From assembly GCA_025141015.1 (NCBI GenBank), contig CP081098.1, positions 1,060,501-1,124,500 on the forward strand: DNA of 64,000 nt. The letters run 5' to 3'. The DNA is from Rhodobacteraceae bacterium M382 (GTDB lineage: Bacteria > Pseudomonadota > Alphaproteobacteria > Rhodobacterales > Rhodobacteraceae). Positions 27,143 to 35,860 of this stretch are shown here, one piece after another (position 1 is the first letter of the stretch; the number at the start of each line of letters is the position of its first letter). The position numbers and the translations under genes are program-made. The notes beneath the pieces were generated by a model. The model had not been told where the DNA came from. It did no database searches and saw nothing but the letters and a program-made list of their open reading frames with translations.

Positions 27143-27198
27143 GACGGGCGGGAGCACGCTGGGAGGAGGCGTAAAGGGGGAGGGATGCCGGGTGGTGG

Positions 27199-28218
27199 TT
27201 AGTCGAATGTGCCAGCTACGCGGCCCAATAGCATAAAGGCGCGTGCTGTGCGTGTGTCGCTCAACGCCGAAATATCCGCATCGGTTGCGTTGGGTTCGAA
27301 TTCAGCGAAAGCCCGATCAAACAGGCGCAAAAAGTGGTGCGCCGCGTCGCGGAAAATCGGATCCTGTTTCATTCGGGCGTTGGACAAGGCCAGGGAGGTT
27401 CGATCGCGAACCCCGCCCAGTGCGGCAACAGGGCGGCCGCGGATACCGCTGGCAAATTGACGCCAGACTTCAGGGCGGGCCATGTCAGGGCGCAGATCGT
27501 CCATATAGATGCCATCCTGGCTCAGCAGGGTCAGAACGTCCTGGGCGGCCTGGATCAGTTGGCCGGCCTTGCGATCACGCAGCGCCCGGCGCAGCGCGGC
27601 GAAACCGGCTTCGTCCTCTGCGGTTTCCGGAAAATTCAGCGCCTTGAGGAAGTCATCCGTGGGCAAGGGCGGCTCCAGCTCTTCGGCGGTGGTACCCAGT
27701 TCGAGCGAGGCCTGGTCATAGTCTTCCAAGCCTGTTGCGCCAGGTGCGGGTTCGGGGCGAACCACCGCGCGGCGGCTGGAATGAAACGTCGCCAGGGTGG
27801 TTTCTGTCTTGCGTGTGGCTTCGGCGATTTCATCCAGCTTCTTGACAACCGACGGCTCCTGAGTGGCGGTCGCGTTCTTCTGCTGCAGCACATAGGAATT
27901 TCGGATCGCGTCGATGGCCGCCTGCAATCGCTGGCTTTCCTCCCGCATGACACGGGCGGATTTGGCGGCCGTCGCCGCCACCCAGATCATTGCCACCGGC
28001 ATGAATACGGCCAGCATGGTCAGCAGGAATTGCAACCCCTGGAATTCCGTCCCGCCAGGGGCAAAGACAAAAAACACGACAGCACCACCCAGCCAGATCA
28101 GGCTGAGCACCAATGCGATCATTTCAACCCCCGCAATCCGCGATGGGGTTGGCCTGTTGTAAATGCCCAGGCCCGAGGCCCGAGCGTTTTGGTCATTGTT
28201 TTGGGTCGAGCCGGACAT
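27199..28218 (-). CDS. Conserved membrane protein, unknown function
   Basis: The 339-residue product has two adjacent membrane helices (about residues 32-80, EMIALVLSLIWLGGAVVFFVFA and LLTMLAVFMPVAMIWVAATAA) followed by a helical, coiled-coil-prone segment and a larger cytoplasmic C-terminal domain. No known motif is seen. ATG 28218 (MSGSTQNNDQN) is used; the longer frame overlaps greA. It lies 16 bases downstream of greA and is probably in the same transcript. Confidence 0.78.
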   Translation of the reverse strand: MSGSTQNNDQNARASGLGIYNRPTPSRIAGVEMIALVLSLIWLGGAVVFFVFAPGGTEFQGLQFLLTMLAVFMPVAMIWVAATAAKSARVMREESQRLQAAIDAIRNSYVLQQKNATATQEPSVVKKLDEIAEATRKTETTLATFHSSRRAVVRPEPAPGATGLEDYDQASLELGTTAEELEPPLPTDDFLKALNFPETAEDEAGFAALRRALRDRKAGQLIQAAQDVLTLLSQDGIYMDDLRPDMARPEVWRQFASGIRGRPVAALGGVRDRTSLALSNARMKQDPIFRDAAHHFLRLFDRAFAEFEPNATDADISALSDTRTARAFMLLGRVAGTFD

Positions 28219-28234
28219 GGGCACGCTCCGCGCG

Positions 28235-28705
28235 TCAGGAATAAATGATATCCAGAACTTCGTAAGACCGAACCCCACCGGGGGTGCGAACTTCGACACT
28301 ATCTCCCTCTTCCTTGCCGATCAGGGCGCGGGCAATGGGGGATTTGATGTTCAACATGCCTTTTTCGACATTGGCTTCGTGTTCGCCGACGATCTGCCAG
28401 GTTTTTTCTTCATCCGTGTCTTCGTCCACCAGCGTGACCTTGGCGCCGAATTTGATGGTGCCCGACAGCTTGGACGGGTCGATAACGTCGGCCAGCGAGA
28501 GAACACTTTCCAGCTCCTTGACGCGGCCTTCGATGAACGACTGCTTTTCGCGCGCGGAATGATATTCGGCGTTCTCCGACAAATCGCCCAGTTCTCGGGC
28601 TTCGGCGATGGCCTGAATTATGGCAGGGCGCTCGACGCTCTTGAGGTTCTTCAGTTCTGCTTCAAGTGCGGCAAAGCCCGCAGGGGTCATCGGGATCTTT
28701 TCCAT
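28235..28705 (-). CDS. greA: Transcription elongation factor GreA
   Basis: This 156-residue protein rescues backtracked RNA polymerase by stimulating transcript cleavage. It has the N-terminal coiled coil with the acidic tip [17 protein letters not shown] and the C-terminal FKBP-like domain ending in [12 protein letters not shown]. Start ATG 28705 ([11 protein letters not shown]) is the family start; an upstream extension in frame is not conserved. Confidence 0.97.
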   Translation of the reverse strand: MEKIPMTPAGFAALEAELKNLKSVERPAIIQAIAEARELGDLSENAEYHSAREKQSFIEGRVKELESVLSLADVIDPSKLSGTIKFGAKVTLVDEDTDEEKTWQIVGEHEANVEKGMLNIKSPIARALIGKEEGDSVEVRTPGGVRSYEVLDIIYS

Positions 28706-28873
28706 CGGGTCTTTTCGTCCGTCTTGTGTTCCGGGTCCATTGAACACCAGCGCCCCGCCGCGTTACGCGCCGGGGCGACCGGAGTGGTTGACAGACACCT
28801 GACCCAATACGGCCCCCAAATGCAAGAGGCGGCGCAGGTTTATCCCCAATTGCAGCAGTCTTGTGCCGCTAGA

Positions 28874-29254
28874 TCAGTCATATTGCACCACTTCATATTC
28901 GATCCCGTCGTGGTCGTGGAAATAGAACCTGCGCCCTGGTTCGTAATCGGCGTGGTTTTGTGGGGTGAAACCCATCGCCCTGACCCGCTGTTCCGTGGCC
29001 TCCAGGTCATCGACGGTGACGGCAATATGGTTCAACCCGCCGATGGTCGCGTAATTGTCCTCCTGCGAAGGCGCAGGCGTGCCGTGATTGTACAGCGCGA
29101 CATAATGGCTTTTGCTGCCCACATGTACCGTGTGGCCATCATTCAGCGATGGGCCCTGCCAGCGGATCTGCCAATCGAACAATTCGCAAAGCCATTTGGC
29201 GGTCTGAACCGCATCGCGCACGGTGTAATTTACATGTTCCAATTGCCCAGGCAT
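28874..29254 (-). CDS. VOC-family (glyoxalase/bleomycin-resistance-like) protein
   Basis: A 126-residue protein with the paired beta-alpha-beta modules of the vicinal oxygen chelate superfamily: LEHVNYTVRD at the start, GGLNHIAVTVDDLEATEQRVRAMGF in the second module and RRFYFHDHDGIEYEVVQYD at the end, giving the usual His/Glu metal ligands. It may detoxify a reactive compound. It has an AAAGGA ribosome site and is driven from a promoter with a MerR-type operator shared with the divergent SoxR-like gene, suggesting induction by redox-active agents. Confidence 0.88.
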   Translation of the reverse strand: MPGQLEHVNYTVRDAVQTAKWLCELFDWQIRWQGPSLNDGHTVHVGSKSHYVALYNHGTPAPSQEDNYATIGGLNHIAVTVDDLEATEQRVRAMGFTPQNHADYEPGRRFYFHDHDGIEYEVVQYD

Positions 29255-29302
29255 GTTATTTCCTTTCTTCCCCGCACAGGGGGTTTAGTTGTGAGTCGTT
29301 TT

Positions 29303-29333
29303 ACGGTAATTTCTAAACCTAACTTTAGGTCAA
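29303..29333 (-). promoter_or_regulatory. MerR/SoxR-type promoter with 19-base spacer and operator dyad
   Basis: On the minus strand TTGACC (29333-29328) and TACCGT (29308-29303) are separated by exactly 19 bases, the stretched spacing typical of MerR-family-activated promoters. Within and beside the spacer lies the dyad ACCTAA-N2-TTAGGT (29317-29330). It faces the glyoxalase-like gene 49 bases downstream, and the SoxR-like gene starts 18 bases to the right, so both genes are probably controlled here. Confidence 0.75.
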
Positions 29334-29350
29334 GGAAAAATTTCAAACCC

Positions 29351-29818
29351 ATGGCAACATCAGCAGGCCTGTCCATCGGGGCGTTGGCAGATCGGACCGG
29401 ATTGGCTGTTTCAGCCATTCGCTATTACGAAGAACAGGGGCTGATTACGCCCTGGCGCAACGCGGGGGGGCAACGTCGGTTTCATCGCGCGGACATCCGG
29501 CGGCTCAGCTTTGTGATGATCGCGCAGCAGTTCGGGTTTTCGCTGCCCCAGATTCGCGACCTGTTGGCCGGGTTGCCGGGCAAACGCACGCCCACCGCCC
29601 GGGATTGGGCGGATATCAGCGAAACCTTTCGCGATCATCTGGATCAGCGAATCGAAACGCTGGTGAAACTGCGCGACAATCTGGATGGGTGTATCGGCTG
29701 TGGTTGCCTGTCGTTGCCGAACTGCGCGCTGTACAACCCCGAAGACCGGGCGGCGCGCCGGGGAAAAGGCCCTCGATATCTTATGGGAGACCAGCCAGAG
29801 ACGAAAAATGGGCCTTGA
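29351..29818 (+). CDS. soxR: Redox-sensitive transcriptional activator SoxR
   Basis: The 155-residue MerR-family regulator has the N-terminal winged helix (SIGALADRTGLAVSAIRYYEEQGLI, QRRFHRADIRRLSFV), a dimerisation helix and the iron-sulfur ligand set CIGCGCLSLPNC (C-x2-C-x-C-x5-C) that binds the SoxR 2Fe-2S cluster. It should activate its target when the cluster is oxidised. AAGGA precedes the ATG at 29351. The only adjacent target is the divergent VOC gene; no soxS is present, as usual outside enterics. Confidence 0.94.
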   Translation: MATSAGLSIGALADRTGLAVSAIRYYEEQGLITPWRNAGGQRRFHRADIRRLSFVMIAQQFGFSLPQIRDLLAGLPGKRTPTARDWADISETFRDHLDQRIETLVKLRDNLDGCIGCGCLSLPNCALYNPEDRAARRGKGPRYLMGDQPETKNGP

Positions 29819-29883
29819 ATGACGAATTTGGCCGCGCAGCTGCGACATTTCCCTGTCTTTTATGGCGTAACGCAGAGTTTGCA

Positions 29884-29913
29884 TTGACGTTTGCACGTGC
29901 AGAACGGTAATCA
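29884..29913 (+). promoter_or_regulatory. Candidate ETF-QO promoter with internal palindrome
   Basis: TTGACG (29884-29889) and TAATCA (29908-29913) are 18 bases apart, 77 bases before the ETF-QO start. The spacer contains the ten-base palindrome TGCACGTGCA (29892-29901), well placed for a repressor site. Its core CACGTGCA recurs in the repeat before lpd. The assignment is by inspection only. Confidence 0.4.
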
Positions 29914-29989
29914 ACCGCGAAACAAAATTGCGCCCACGAACGCCCAAACAGTGGGCCCAGTAGCGAACAGTTAGCCAAGGAGCGCCGTA

Positions 29990-31636
29990 ATGGCCGAGAT
30001 CGAACGCGAAGCGATGGAATATGACGTGGTGATCGTTGGGGCGGGCCCTGCTGGTCTGTCTGCCGCCATCCGTCTGAAACAGCTGGATGCTGACCTGGAT
30101 GTGGTCGTGCTGGAAAAAGGGTCCGAAGTGGGGGCCCATATCCTGTCCGGTGCGGTTCTGGACCCCTGCGGTCTGGACGCGCTGATCCCTGACTGGAAGG
30201 AAAAAGGTGCCCCGATCACCGTTCCGGTCAAGGAAGACAATTTCTATATGCTGGGCGAAGCGGGGCAGATTCGAATTCCCAACTTCCCGATGCCGCCGCT
30301 GATGAACAACCACGGCAACTATATCGTGTCGATGGGTAACGTTTGCCGCTGGATGGCGGAACAGGCCGAAGAGCTGGGCGTCGAAATCTTCCCGGGCATG
30401 GCGTGTTCCGAATTGGTTTACGGCGACAATGGCGAAGTCAAAGGCGTCGTTGCCGGTGTATTTGGTCTGGAAAAAGATGGCTCATACGGCCCCGGTACCG
30501 AACCCGGCATGGAGCTGCACGGCAAATACGTGTTCATCTCCGAAGGTGTGCGCGGGTCGCTGGCCAAGGAAATCATCACCAAATACGATCTGGCCAAGGG
30601 TAAGGAAGTCCAGAAATACGGCGTTGGCATGAAGGAGATCTGGGAGATCGACCCGGCCAAGCACAAAGAAGGCACTGTTACCCACACCATGGGCTGGCCG
30701 CTGGGCAGCAAAGCGGGCGGTGGGTCCTTCATCTATCACCTGGAAAACAATCAGGTCTATGTCGGGTTTGTTGTTCACCTGAACTATAAGAACCCGCATC
30801 TTTTCCCCTATATGGAATACCAGCAGTTCAAACATCACCCGATGGTGGCCGAGCTGCTTGAAGGTGGTAAACGCGTCGCCTATGGCGCGCGGGCGATCAC
30901 CGAAGGTGGGTATCAGTCGATGCCGAAACTGGTCGCTCCTGGTGCTGCTCTGTTGGGCTGTGCGGCTGGTATGGTCAATGTGCCGCGCATCAAGGGCAAC
31001 CACAACGCCATGCTGTCTGGCAAGGCAGCCGCCGAAGCCGCCTTTGACGCGATCAAGGCAGAGCGGTCGGGTGATGAGCTGACTGCCTATGAAGCCGAAG
31101 TGCGCGAAGGTGCCATTGGCAAAGACCTGAAAAAGGTGCGCAATGTCAAACCGATGTGGTCCAAATGGGGCCTGACGGCATCGCTGATGCTGGGCGGTCT
31201 GGACATGTGGACCAATACATTGGGCTTTTCCTTCTTTGGCACCCTGGGTCACGGCAAGAATGACGCGCAGTCGACCGAAGAGGCCTCCAAGCACAAGCCG
31301 ATTGATTACCCGAAGCCCGATGGAAAGCTGTCGTTTGACCGTCTGACCAACGTGTCGTTCGCAATGACCAACCACGAGGAAAGCCAGCCGTGCCATCTGC
31401 GTCTGGCCGACGACTCGCTGCCGGTGTCGGTCAACTTGCCGAAATACGCCGAGCCTGCGCAGCGGTATTGCCCGGCTGGTGTTTACGAAATCGTCGAAAA
31501 GGACGGCCAGCCGGAATTCGTGGTCAACTTTCAGAACTGCGTGCACTGCAAGACCTGCGACATCAAGGACCCATCCCAGAACATTACTTGGACCACTCCA
31601 CAGGGTGGTGACGGGCCGAACTACCCGAACATGTAA
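29990..31636 (+). CDS. Electron transfer flavoprotein-ubiquinone oxidoreductase
   Basis: This 548-residue membrane-associated enzyme passes electrons from ETF, loaded by acyl-CoA dehydrogenases, to ubiquinone. It has the FAD-binding N terminus VVIVGAGPAGLSAAIRL, the GAHILSGAVLDP and GGYQSMPKL regions, and a C-terminal 4Fe-4S ferredoxin-like domain with CPAGVYE and NCVHCKTCDIKDPSQNI. AAGGAG lies eight bases before the ATG. It is a single gene with its own promoter region and a strong terminator at 31705. Confidence 0.97.
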   Translation: MAEIEREAMEYDVVIVGAGPAGLSAAIRLKQLDADLDVVVLEKGSEVGAHILSGAVLDPCGLDALIPDWKEKGAPITVPVKEDNFYMLGEAGQIRIPNFPMPPLMNNHGNYIVSMGNVCRWMAEQAEELGVEIFPGMACSELVYGDNGEVKGVVAGVFGLEKDGSYGPGTEPGMELHGKYVFISEGVRGSLAKEIITKYDLAKGKEVQKYGVGMKEIWEIDPAKHKEGTVTHTMGWPLGSKAGGGSFIYHLENNQVYVGFVVHLNYKNPHLFPYMEYQQFKHHPMVAELLEGGKRVAYGARAITEGGYQSMPKLVAPGAALLGCAAGMVNVPRIKGNHNAMLSGKAAAEAAFDAIKAERSGDELTAYEAEVREGAIGKDLKKVRNVKPMWSKWGLTASLMLGGLDMWTNTLGFSFFGTLGHGKNDAQSTEEASKHKPIDYPKPDGKLSFDRLTNVSFAMTNHEESQPCHLRLADDSLPVSVNLPKYAEPAQRYCPAGVYEIVEKDGQPEFVVNFQNCVHCKTCDIKDPSQNITWTTPQGGDGPNYPNM

Positions 31637-31704
31637 GACAGCGCTCCTGGTGCTGCCATCCGTGCGGGTGCAGCAGAACATGGCGGTGCCAGAGTGATCA
31701 ATGT

Positions 31705-31739
31705 GGCCGAACAGCGAGATCTGTTCGGCCGCTTTTTTT
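31705..31739 (+). terminator. Rho-independent terminator after the ETF-QO gene
   Basis: A perfect 10 bp stem, GGCCGAACAG (31705-31714) with CTGTTCGGCC (31721-31730), six-base loop, followed by GC and seven Ts. It lies 68 bases past the ETF-QO stop. Confidence 0.93.
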
Positions 31740-32146
31740 GAACAACAATGACACCAACGCGCCTCCAACGTGTTGTCGCTTTGCTCTTGCTGCATCAAAA
31801 GGGCGGACGTCGGGGTCCCACCCCATCATTGAACCAGTGGGAGCGCGCCGCGTGACAGGGGCGCTGGCGCTCTGCCCATCTGGACGACAGGCCTTGCCGG
31901 ACGTATTGGCCGGTGTTGCGTTGTCTCGGAATGGGGGCTTTGGGTCTCTGCATTGCCTTTGCCATCAGTGGGTATTTGGAGCGCCAAAAGCCATAGGCGG
32001 CTGACAACAGGGCCGAGACAGCCCAAAGGCCCCATAAATTAGGCAAAAAATGTCCACTGTTGAATTGGTGATCCCACACGCCATTGCCTCCCCCCTCCGG
32101 ACGCCCTAGCTTGGTGTGTATACAAAGGAGCGAGGCAGTTATTCCG
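31740..32146. other. Intergenic region without a confident gene
   Basis: About 400 bases between the ETF-QO terminator and the TPR gene, less GC-rich than its flanks. Open frames exist on both strands (for example 31738-32004 plus, and a minus frame containing SGHFLPNLWGLWAVSALLSAAYGFW, a possible membrane helix), but none has a clear ribosome site, conserved motif or plausible codon pattern. It may be a decayed gene plus the TPR promoter. Confidence 0.4.
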
Positions 32147-33880
32147 GTGATATTCCCCATCCGACGTACCGCAGCAGCGGTTTTGGCATTGTCTTTGGCG
32201 ATAGCGCCCGTGACGTTTTCAGGTCCTGCACAGGCTGAGGGCAATGTTGGGGCCTATCTGGCCGGGCGCCAGGCTCTGTTTGATAGCAAATACGACAAGG
32301 CCGCGGCCTATTATACCCGGGCGTTGGCCGGGGATTCAGCCAACCCGGTGCTGCTTGAAAACCTGACCTTGTCCTTGTTGGCGCTGGGGGCCGTGGACCG
32401 TGCCTTGCCAGTCGCCCAACAGATGGAAGCGCTGGGTCTGCGCAGCCAGATCGCACATATGGTTGCGCTGGCCGGGTTGATTCAGGATGAGGATTACCAG
32501 AAAATTCTGGAGCGGGACCCGGATGTAAATGGTGTCAGCCCGCTGGTGGACGGTCTGGCCAAAGGCTGGGCGCTCATGGGGCAGGGGGCGGTTGATGAGG
32601 CCCTGAAAGAATTTGATCTGGTCGGTGAAGGCAAGGGGCTGCGCGGCTTTGCGCTCTATCACAAGGCATTGGCCCGCGCGATGGTTGGCGATCACGAAGG
32701 CGCAGAGGCGATGTTTGCAGCCGACGACGGGAAATTGACCCTGATGTCGCGTCGTGCCGCCATGGCCCGCGCCCAAAGCCTGTCTCAGATGGGGCGCAAT
32801 TCGGACGCGCTCGAATTGCTGGCCGATGTGTTCGGGGCGAATTTTGATCCCGGCCTGACCGATATGGCCGACCGTCTGGCGGCTGGTGAAACTTTGCCCT
32901 TTACCGTCACGCCCACGGTGCGTGATGGCATGGCCGAAGTGTTCTTTACAATCGGATCGGTGCTGAATGGCGAAGCTGCTGATGATTATGCGTTGATCTA
33001 TGCGCGTACAGCCGTGGCGCTGCGCCCCGATCACATCGACGGTGTGCTGCTCAGTGCCGCGCTTCTGGACAATCTTGGGCAATATGAATTGTCGGATGCC
33101 ACATACAAGCTGGTCCCACGCAGCCATCCGGATTATCACGCCGCCGAATTGGGCCGGGCCGAAGCGCTGCGGCGGGCAGCCAAACCTGATGCGGCCATCG
33201 AGGTTCTCGAACAGCTGGCCCGCGATTTTCCGACTTTGCCAACCGTTCATTCGGCGTTGGGCGACCTGCAGCGCCAGGAGGAAAACTATGCCAAGGCCGC
33301 CGCGGCCTACGACAAGGCGCTAGAGTTTTCCGAAACGGACTCTGGCAGCCGCTGGTTTCTGCTTTATGCGCGCGGAATCAGTAATGAGCGGCTCAAGGAT
33401 TGGAGCCAGGCAGAAAAGGATTTCCGCGCGGCGTTGGACTTGAACCCCAACCAGCCGCAGGTATTGAATTACCTCGGCTATTCGATGGTGGAAAAACGCA
33501 TCAATCTGGACGAAGCCCTGGGCATGATTGAACGGGCCGTGTCTGCGCGCCCGGACAGCGGCTATATCGTCGACAGTCTTGGTTGGGTGTTGTACCGGCT
33601 TGGCCGCTATGGCGAAGCCGTTGAGCATATGGAACGGGCGGTTGAACTGATGCCTGTGGATCCAATCGTGAACGACCACCTTGGGGATGTCTATTGGGCT
33701 GTGGGACGTCTGCGCGAGGCGGAATTCCAATGGAGCCGGGCCTTGTCCTTTATCAAACCGGATGAGAACAATGCCGAGGCAGATCCGGACCGAATTCGCC
33801 GCAAGCTCGAAGTCGGGCTGGACAAGGTTCTGGCCGAAGAAGGTGCTCCGCCGCTAAAGGTTGCCAATGACGACGGTTGA
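32147..33880 (+). CDS. Exported TPR-repeat protein
   Basis: The 577-residue protein has a signal peptide (cleavage near GPAQAEG) and then a series of tetratricopeptide repeats, clear in YDKAAAYYTRALAGDSANP near the N terminus and in the last third (LGDLQRQEENYAKAAAAYDKALEF, LGYSMVEKRINLDEALGMIERAVS, LGRYGEAVEHMERAVELMP, VYWAVGRLREAEFQWSRAL). It is likely a periplasmic scaffold for protein contacts. GTG 32147 is chosen to give the signal peptide; the true start is uncertain, with AAGGAG and GAGG 11-17 bases upstream. Its end overlaps ispE by 14 bases. Confidence 0.88.
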   Translation: MIFPIRRTAAAVLALSLAIAPVTFSGPAQAEGNVGAYLAGRQALFDSKYDKAAAYYTRALAGDSANPVLLENLTLSLLALGAVDRALPVAQQMEALGLRSQIAHMVALAGLIQDEDYQKILERDPDVNGVSPLVDGLAKGWALMGQGAVDEALKEFDLVGEGKGLRGFALYHKALARAMVGDHEGAEAMFAADDGKLTLMSRRAAMARAQSLSQMGRNSDALELLADVFGANFDPGLTDMADRLAAGETLPFTVTPTVRDGMAEVFFTIGSVLNGEAADDYALIYARTAVALRPDHIDGVLLSAALLDNLGQYELSDATYKLVPRSHPDYHAAELGRAEALRRAAKPDAAIEVLEQLARDFPTLPTVHSALGDLQRQEENYAKAAAAYDKALEFSETDSGSRWFLLYARGISNERLKDWSQAEKDFRAALDLNPNQPQVLNYLGYSMVEKRINLDEALGMIERAVSARPDSGYIVDSLGWVLYRLGRYGEAVEHMERAVELMPVDPIVNDHLGDVYWAVGRLREAEFQWSRALSFIKPDENNAEADPDRIRRKLEVGLDKVLAEEGAPPLKVANDDG

Positions 33881-34694
33881 GGTTTTTGCCCCGGCCAAGA
33901 TCAATCTGACACTGCATGTCACCGACCAGCGGGCTGATGGGTATCATCTTCTCGACAGCCTAGTTGTATTTGCCGATATCGGGGACACGATCCTGGCCAA
34001 AGCCTCAGAGACACTGTCGTTGGCACTGGACGGTCCCCAGGGTGATCAGTTGACAGCCGAGCCGGACAACTTGGTCCTGCGGGCTGCGCGTCTGTTGGCG
34101 AGTGACCGCGGTGCGGCTTTGACGCTGGTCAAACGTCTGCCGGTGGCCTCCGGTATCGGAGGGGGATCAGCGGATGCGGCTGCCACTTTGCACGCGCTCA
34201 GCCAGCTGTGGGGGCTGGCGATACCAGAATCAGACGCAATCGTGACCTTAGGGGCGGATGTCCCTGTCTGTATGGAGTCGGTACCGCAACGCATGACCGG
34301 AATAGGCGATACACTCGCACCTGTTCCGGCCTTGCCGCGCATGGACATCGTGCTGGTCAATCCGGGTGTTTCGGTCCCTACCCCATCGGTGTTTCAAAAC
34401 CTCAGCAACAAGCGCAACGCTCCGATGCCGGATCCGCTGCCACATTGGCGCGGTCCTGTCGATTTCGTTGATTGGCTCCAAACCCAGCGCAATGATCTGC
34501 TGGCACCGGCCATCACACTGCAACCTGTGATTCAGGACACACTCCAGGCTTTACGCCAAACCGGCGCCATGCATGTGGGAATGTCTGGATCCGGAGCCAC
34601 CTGTTTCGCGCTGTTTCCGAAAGACGGATCCGCGCAATTGGCAGCCCAATCCATGCCCGCGCCTTGGTGGCGGGCGCATGGGCAGATCCTTTAG
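33867..34694 (+). CDS. ispE: 4-diphosphocytidyl-2-C-methyl-D-erythritol kinase
   Basis: The 275-residue GHMP-family kinase phosphorylates CDP-methylerythritol in the non-mevalonate isoprenoid pathway. It shows APAKINLTLHVTDQRADGYHLL at the N terminus, the ATP loop PVASGIGGGSADAAATL and HVGMSGSGATCFAL near the end. AAAGG six bases before ATG 33867 supports that start over the TTG at 33861. A polyprenyl synthase gene lies next, convergently, so isoprenoid functions are neighbours. Confidence 0.95.
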   Translation: MTTVEVFAPAKINLTLHVTDQRADGYHLLDSLVVFADIGDTILAKASETLSLALDGPQGDQLTAEPDNLVLRAARLLASDRGAALTLVKRLPVASGIGGGSADAAATLHALSQLWGLAIPESDAIVTLGADVPVCMESVPQRMTGIGDTLAPVPALPRMDIVLVNPGVSVPTPSVFQNLSNKRNAPMPDPLPHWRGPVDFVDWLQTQRNDLLAPAITLQPVIQDTLQALRQTGAMHVGMSGSGATCFALFPKDGSAQLAAQSMPAPWWRAHGQIL

Positions 34695-34696
34695 CC

Positions 34697-34804
34697 CGCC
34701 TTCGGCTTCTTTCTGGTCAAAAATACCTCGGGGGGAGCGTTGAAATCCGCAAGGATTTCAACGTGGGGGGCAGAGCCCCCAGGGTGCCCGGGCTTCGAGC
34801 ACCC
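34697..34804 (-). repeat. Modular extragenic repeat, copy 1
   Basis: Read on the minus strand the element runs: GGGTGC/GCACCC hairpin (34782-34804), GGGGGC-TCT-GCCCCC hairpin (34766-34780), an 11 bp hairpin around TTGC (34738-34763; GCAA loop on plus), then CTCCCCCCGAGG, TATTTTTG and CCAGA. The same modules in the same order appear at 56875-56932. It lies between the convergent ispE and polyprenyl synthase genes and may also act as a bidirectional transcript end. Confidence 0.7.
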
Positions 34805-34806
34805 GG

Positions 34807-35805
34807 TCAGTTCAGCCGCGACACGACATAATCCGCCAGATCGTGCAGCATTTGGCGCACGGGGTGGTCGGGCAGCGCTTCAAGCGCCTTTTTGGCTCTG
34901 GTGGCCCAGCCAAACGCATCCGCGCGGGTCTGGGTGAGCGTGTCGTATTTGACCATCAATGCCAAAGCCTGTTCCAGGTCACCGTCCTCCTGACGGCCCT
35001 TTTCGATGGTGCGGACCCAGAAGGCACGTTCATCGTCCGTGGCCCGCGCGACGGCCTTGATGACCGGCAGGGTCAACTTGCGCTCGCGGAAGTCGTCGCC
35101 GACATTCTTGCCCGTCGTGGCGCTGTCGCCCTGATAATCCAACAGATCATCGGCAATCTGAAACGCTATCCCCAGCGCATCGCCATAGTCAAAAAGCGCC
35201 TTCACTTCGACCTCAGAGGCTCCGGCGATCACACCGCCGACTTCGGTCGCTGCGGAAAACAACGCCGCCGTCTTGCCCCGGACAACCTGCAAATAGATGC
35301 TTTCGTCGGTTTTCAGGTCCATGGCGGCGGTCATCTGCAACACTTCGCCTTCGGCAATCGTGGCCGATGCGTTGGCCAGAATGTCCAGCACCCGCAACGA
35401 TCCGGTTTCCACCATCAACTGAAAGCTGCGGGAAAACAGGTAATCCCCCACCAGGACAGAGCTTTTGTTGTCCCATAACAGGTTGGCCGTCGGGCGACCG
35501 CGCCGTTGGGCGCTTTCATCCACCACGTCATCGTGCAGCAGGGTGGCGGTGTGGATGAATTCAACTGTTGCCGCCAGTCGAATGTCGTGGTCCCCCTGAT
35601 AGCCACACATCTTGGCGGCGGCCAGGGTCAGCATCGGGCGCAACCGTTTGCCTCCGGCACCGACCAGATGGGCGGTGACTTCGGGAATGCGTGGTGCATG
35701 TTCCGATGCCATCCGGGTTTGGATCAGGTCATTAACCTTGTCCATTTCTGCTGCCAGCGTTTCAGCCAGAAGCTCATGAGGTTTTTGAGTCATGCTGTTG
35801 TGCAT
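34807..35805 (-). CDS. Polyprenyl diphosphate synthase (octaprenyl/decaprenyl type)
   Basis: The 332-residue trans-prenyltransferase builds the side chain of ubiquinone. Both aspartate-rich motifs are present: LLHDDVVDESAQRRG (about residues 92-106) and FQIADDLLDYQGD, along with GGKRLRP near the N terminus and GKNVGDDFRERKLTLP. The chain length cannot be read from sequence. ATG 35805 follows AGGAG closely; a second ATG at 35793 is the alternative. Divergent from the DUF2007 gene by 55 bases. Confidence 0.94.
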   Translation of the reverse strand: MHNSMTQKPHELLAETLAAEMDKVNDLIQTRMASEHAPRIPEVTAHLVGAGGKRLRPMLTLAAAKMCGYQGDHDIRLAATVEFIHTATLLHDDVVDESAQRRGRPTANLLWDNKSSVLVGDYLFSRSFQLMVETGSLRVLDILANASATIAEGEVLQMTAAMDLKTDESIYLQVVRGKTAALFSAATEVGGVIAGASEVEVKALFDYGDALGIAFQIADDLLDYQGDSATTGKNVGDDFRERKLTLPVIKAVARATDDERAFWVRTIEKGRQEDGDLEQALALMVKYDTLTQTRADAFGWATRAKKALEALPDHPVRQMLHDLADYVVSRLN

Positions 35806-35860
35806 CACGCTCCTGCTACAAGGCTCGACATTGTCGGCTCCTTGCCTTTAGATCCATCCC

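Noticed and set aside
28163-29350. Long plus-strand extension upstream of soxR
   Set aside because: It runs antisense to greA and the VOC gene; SoxR homology begins at the ATG at 29351 with a ribosome site.
31795-32244. 149-residue minus-strand frame overlapping the start of the TPR gene
   Set aside because: It overlaps the signal-peptide region of a well-supported gene and shows no conserved domain.
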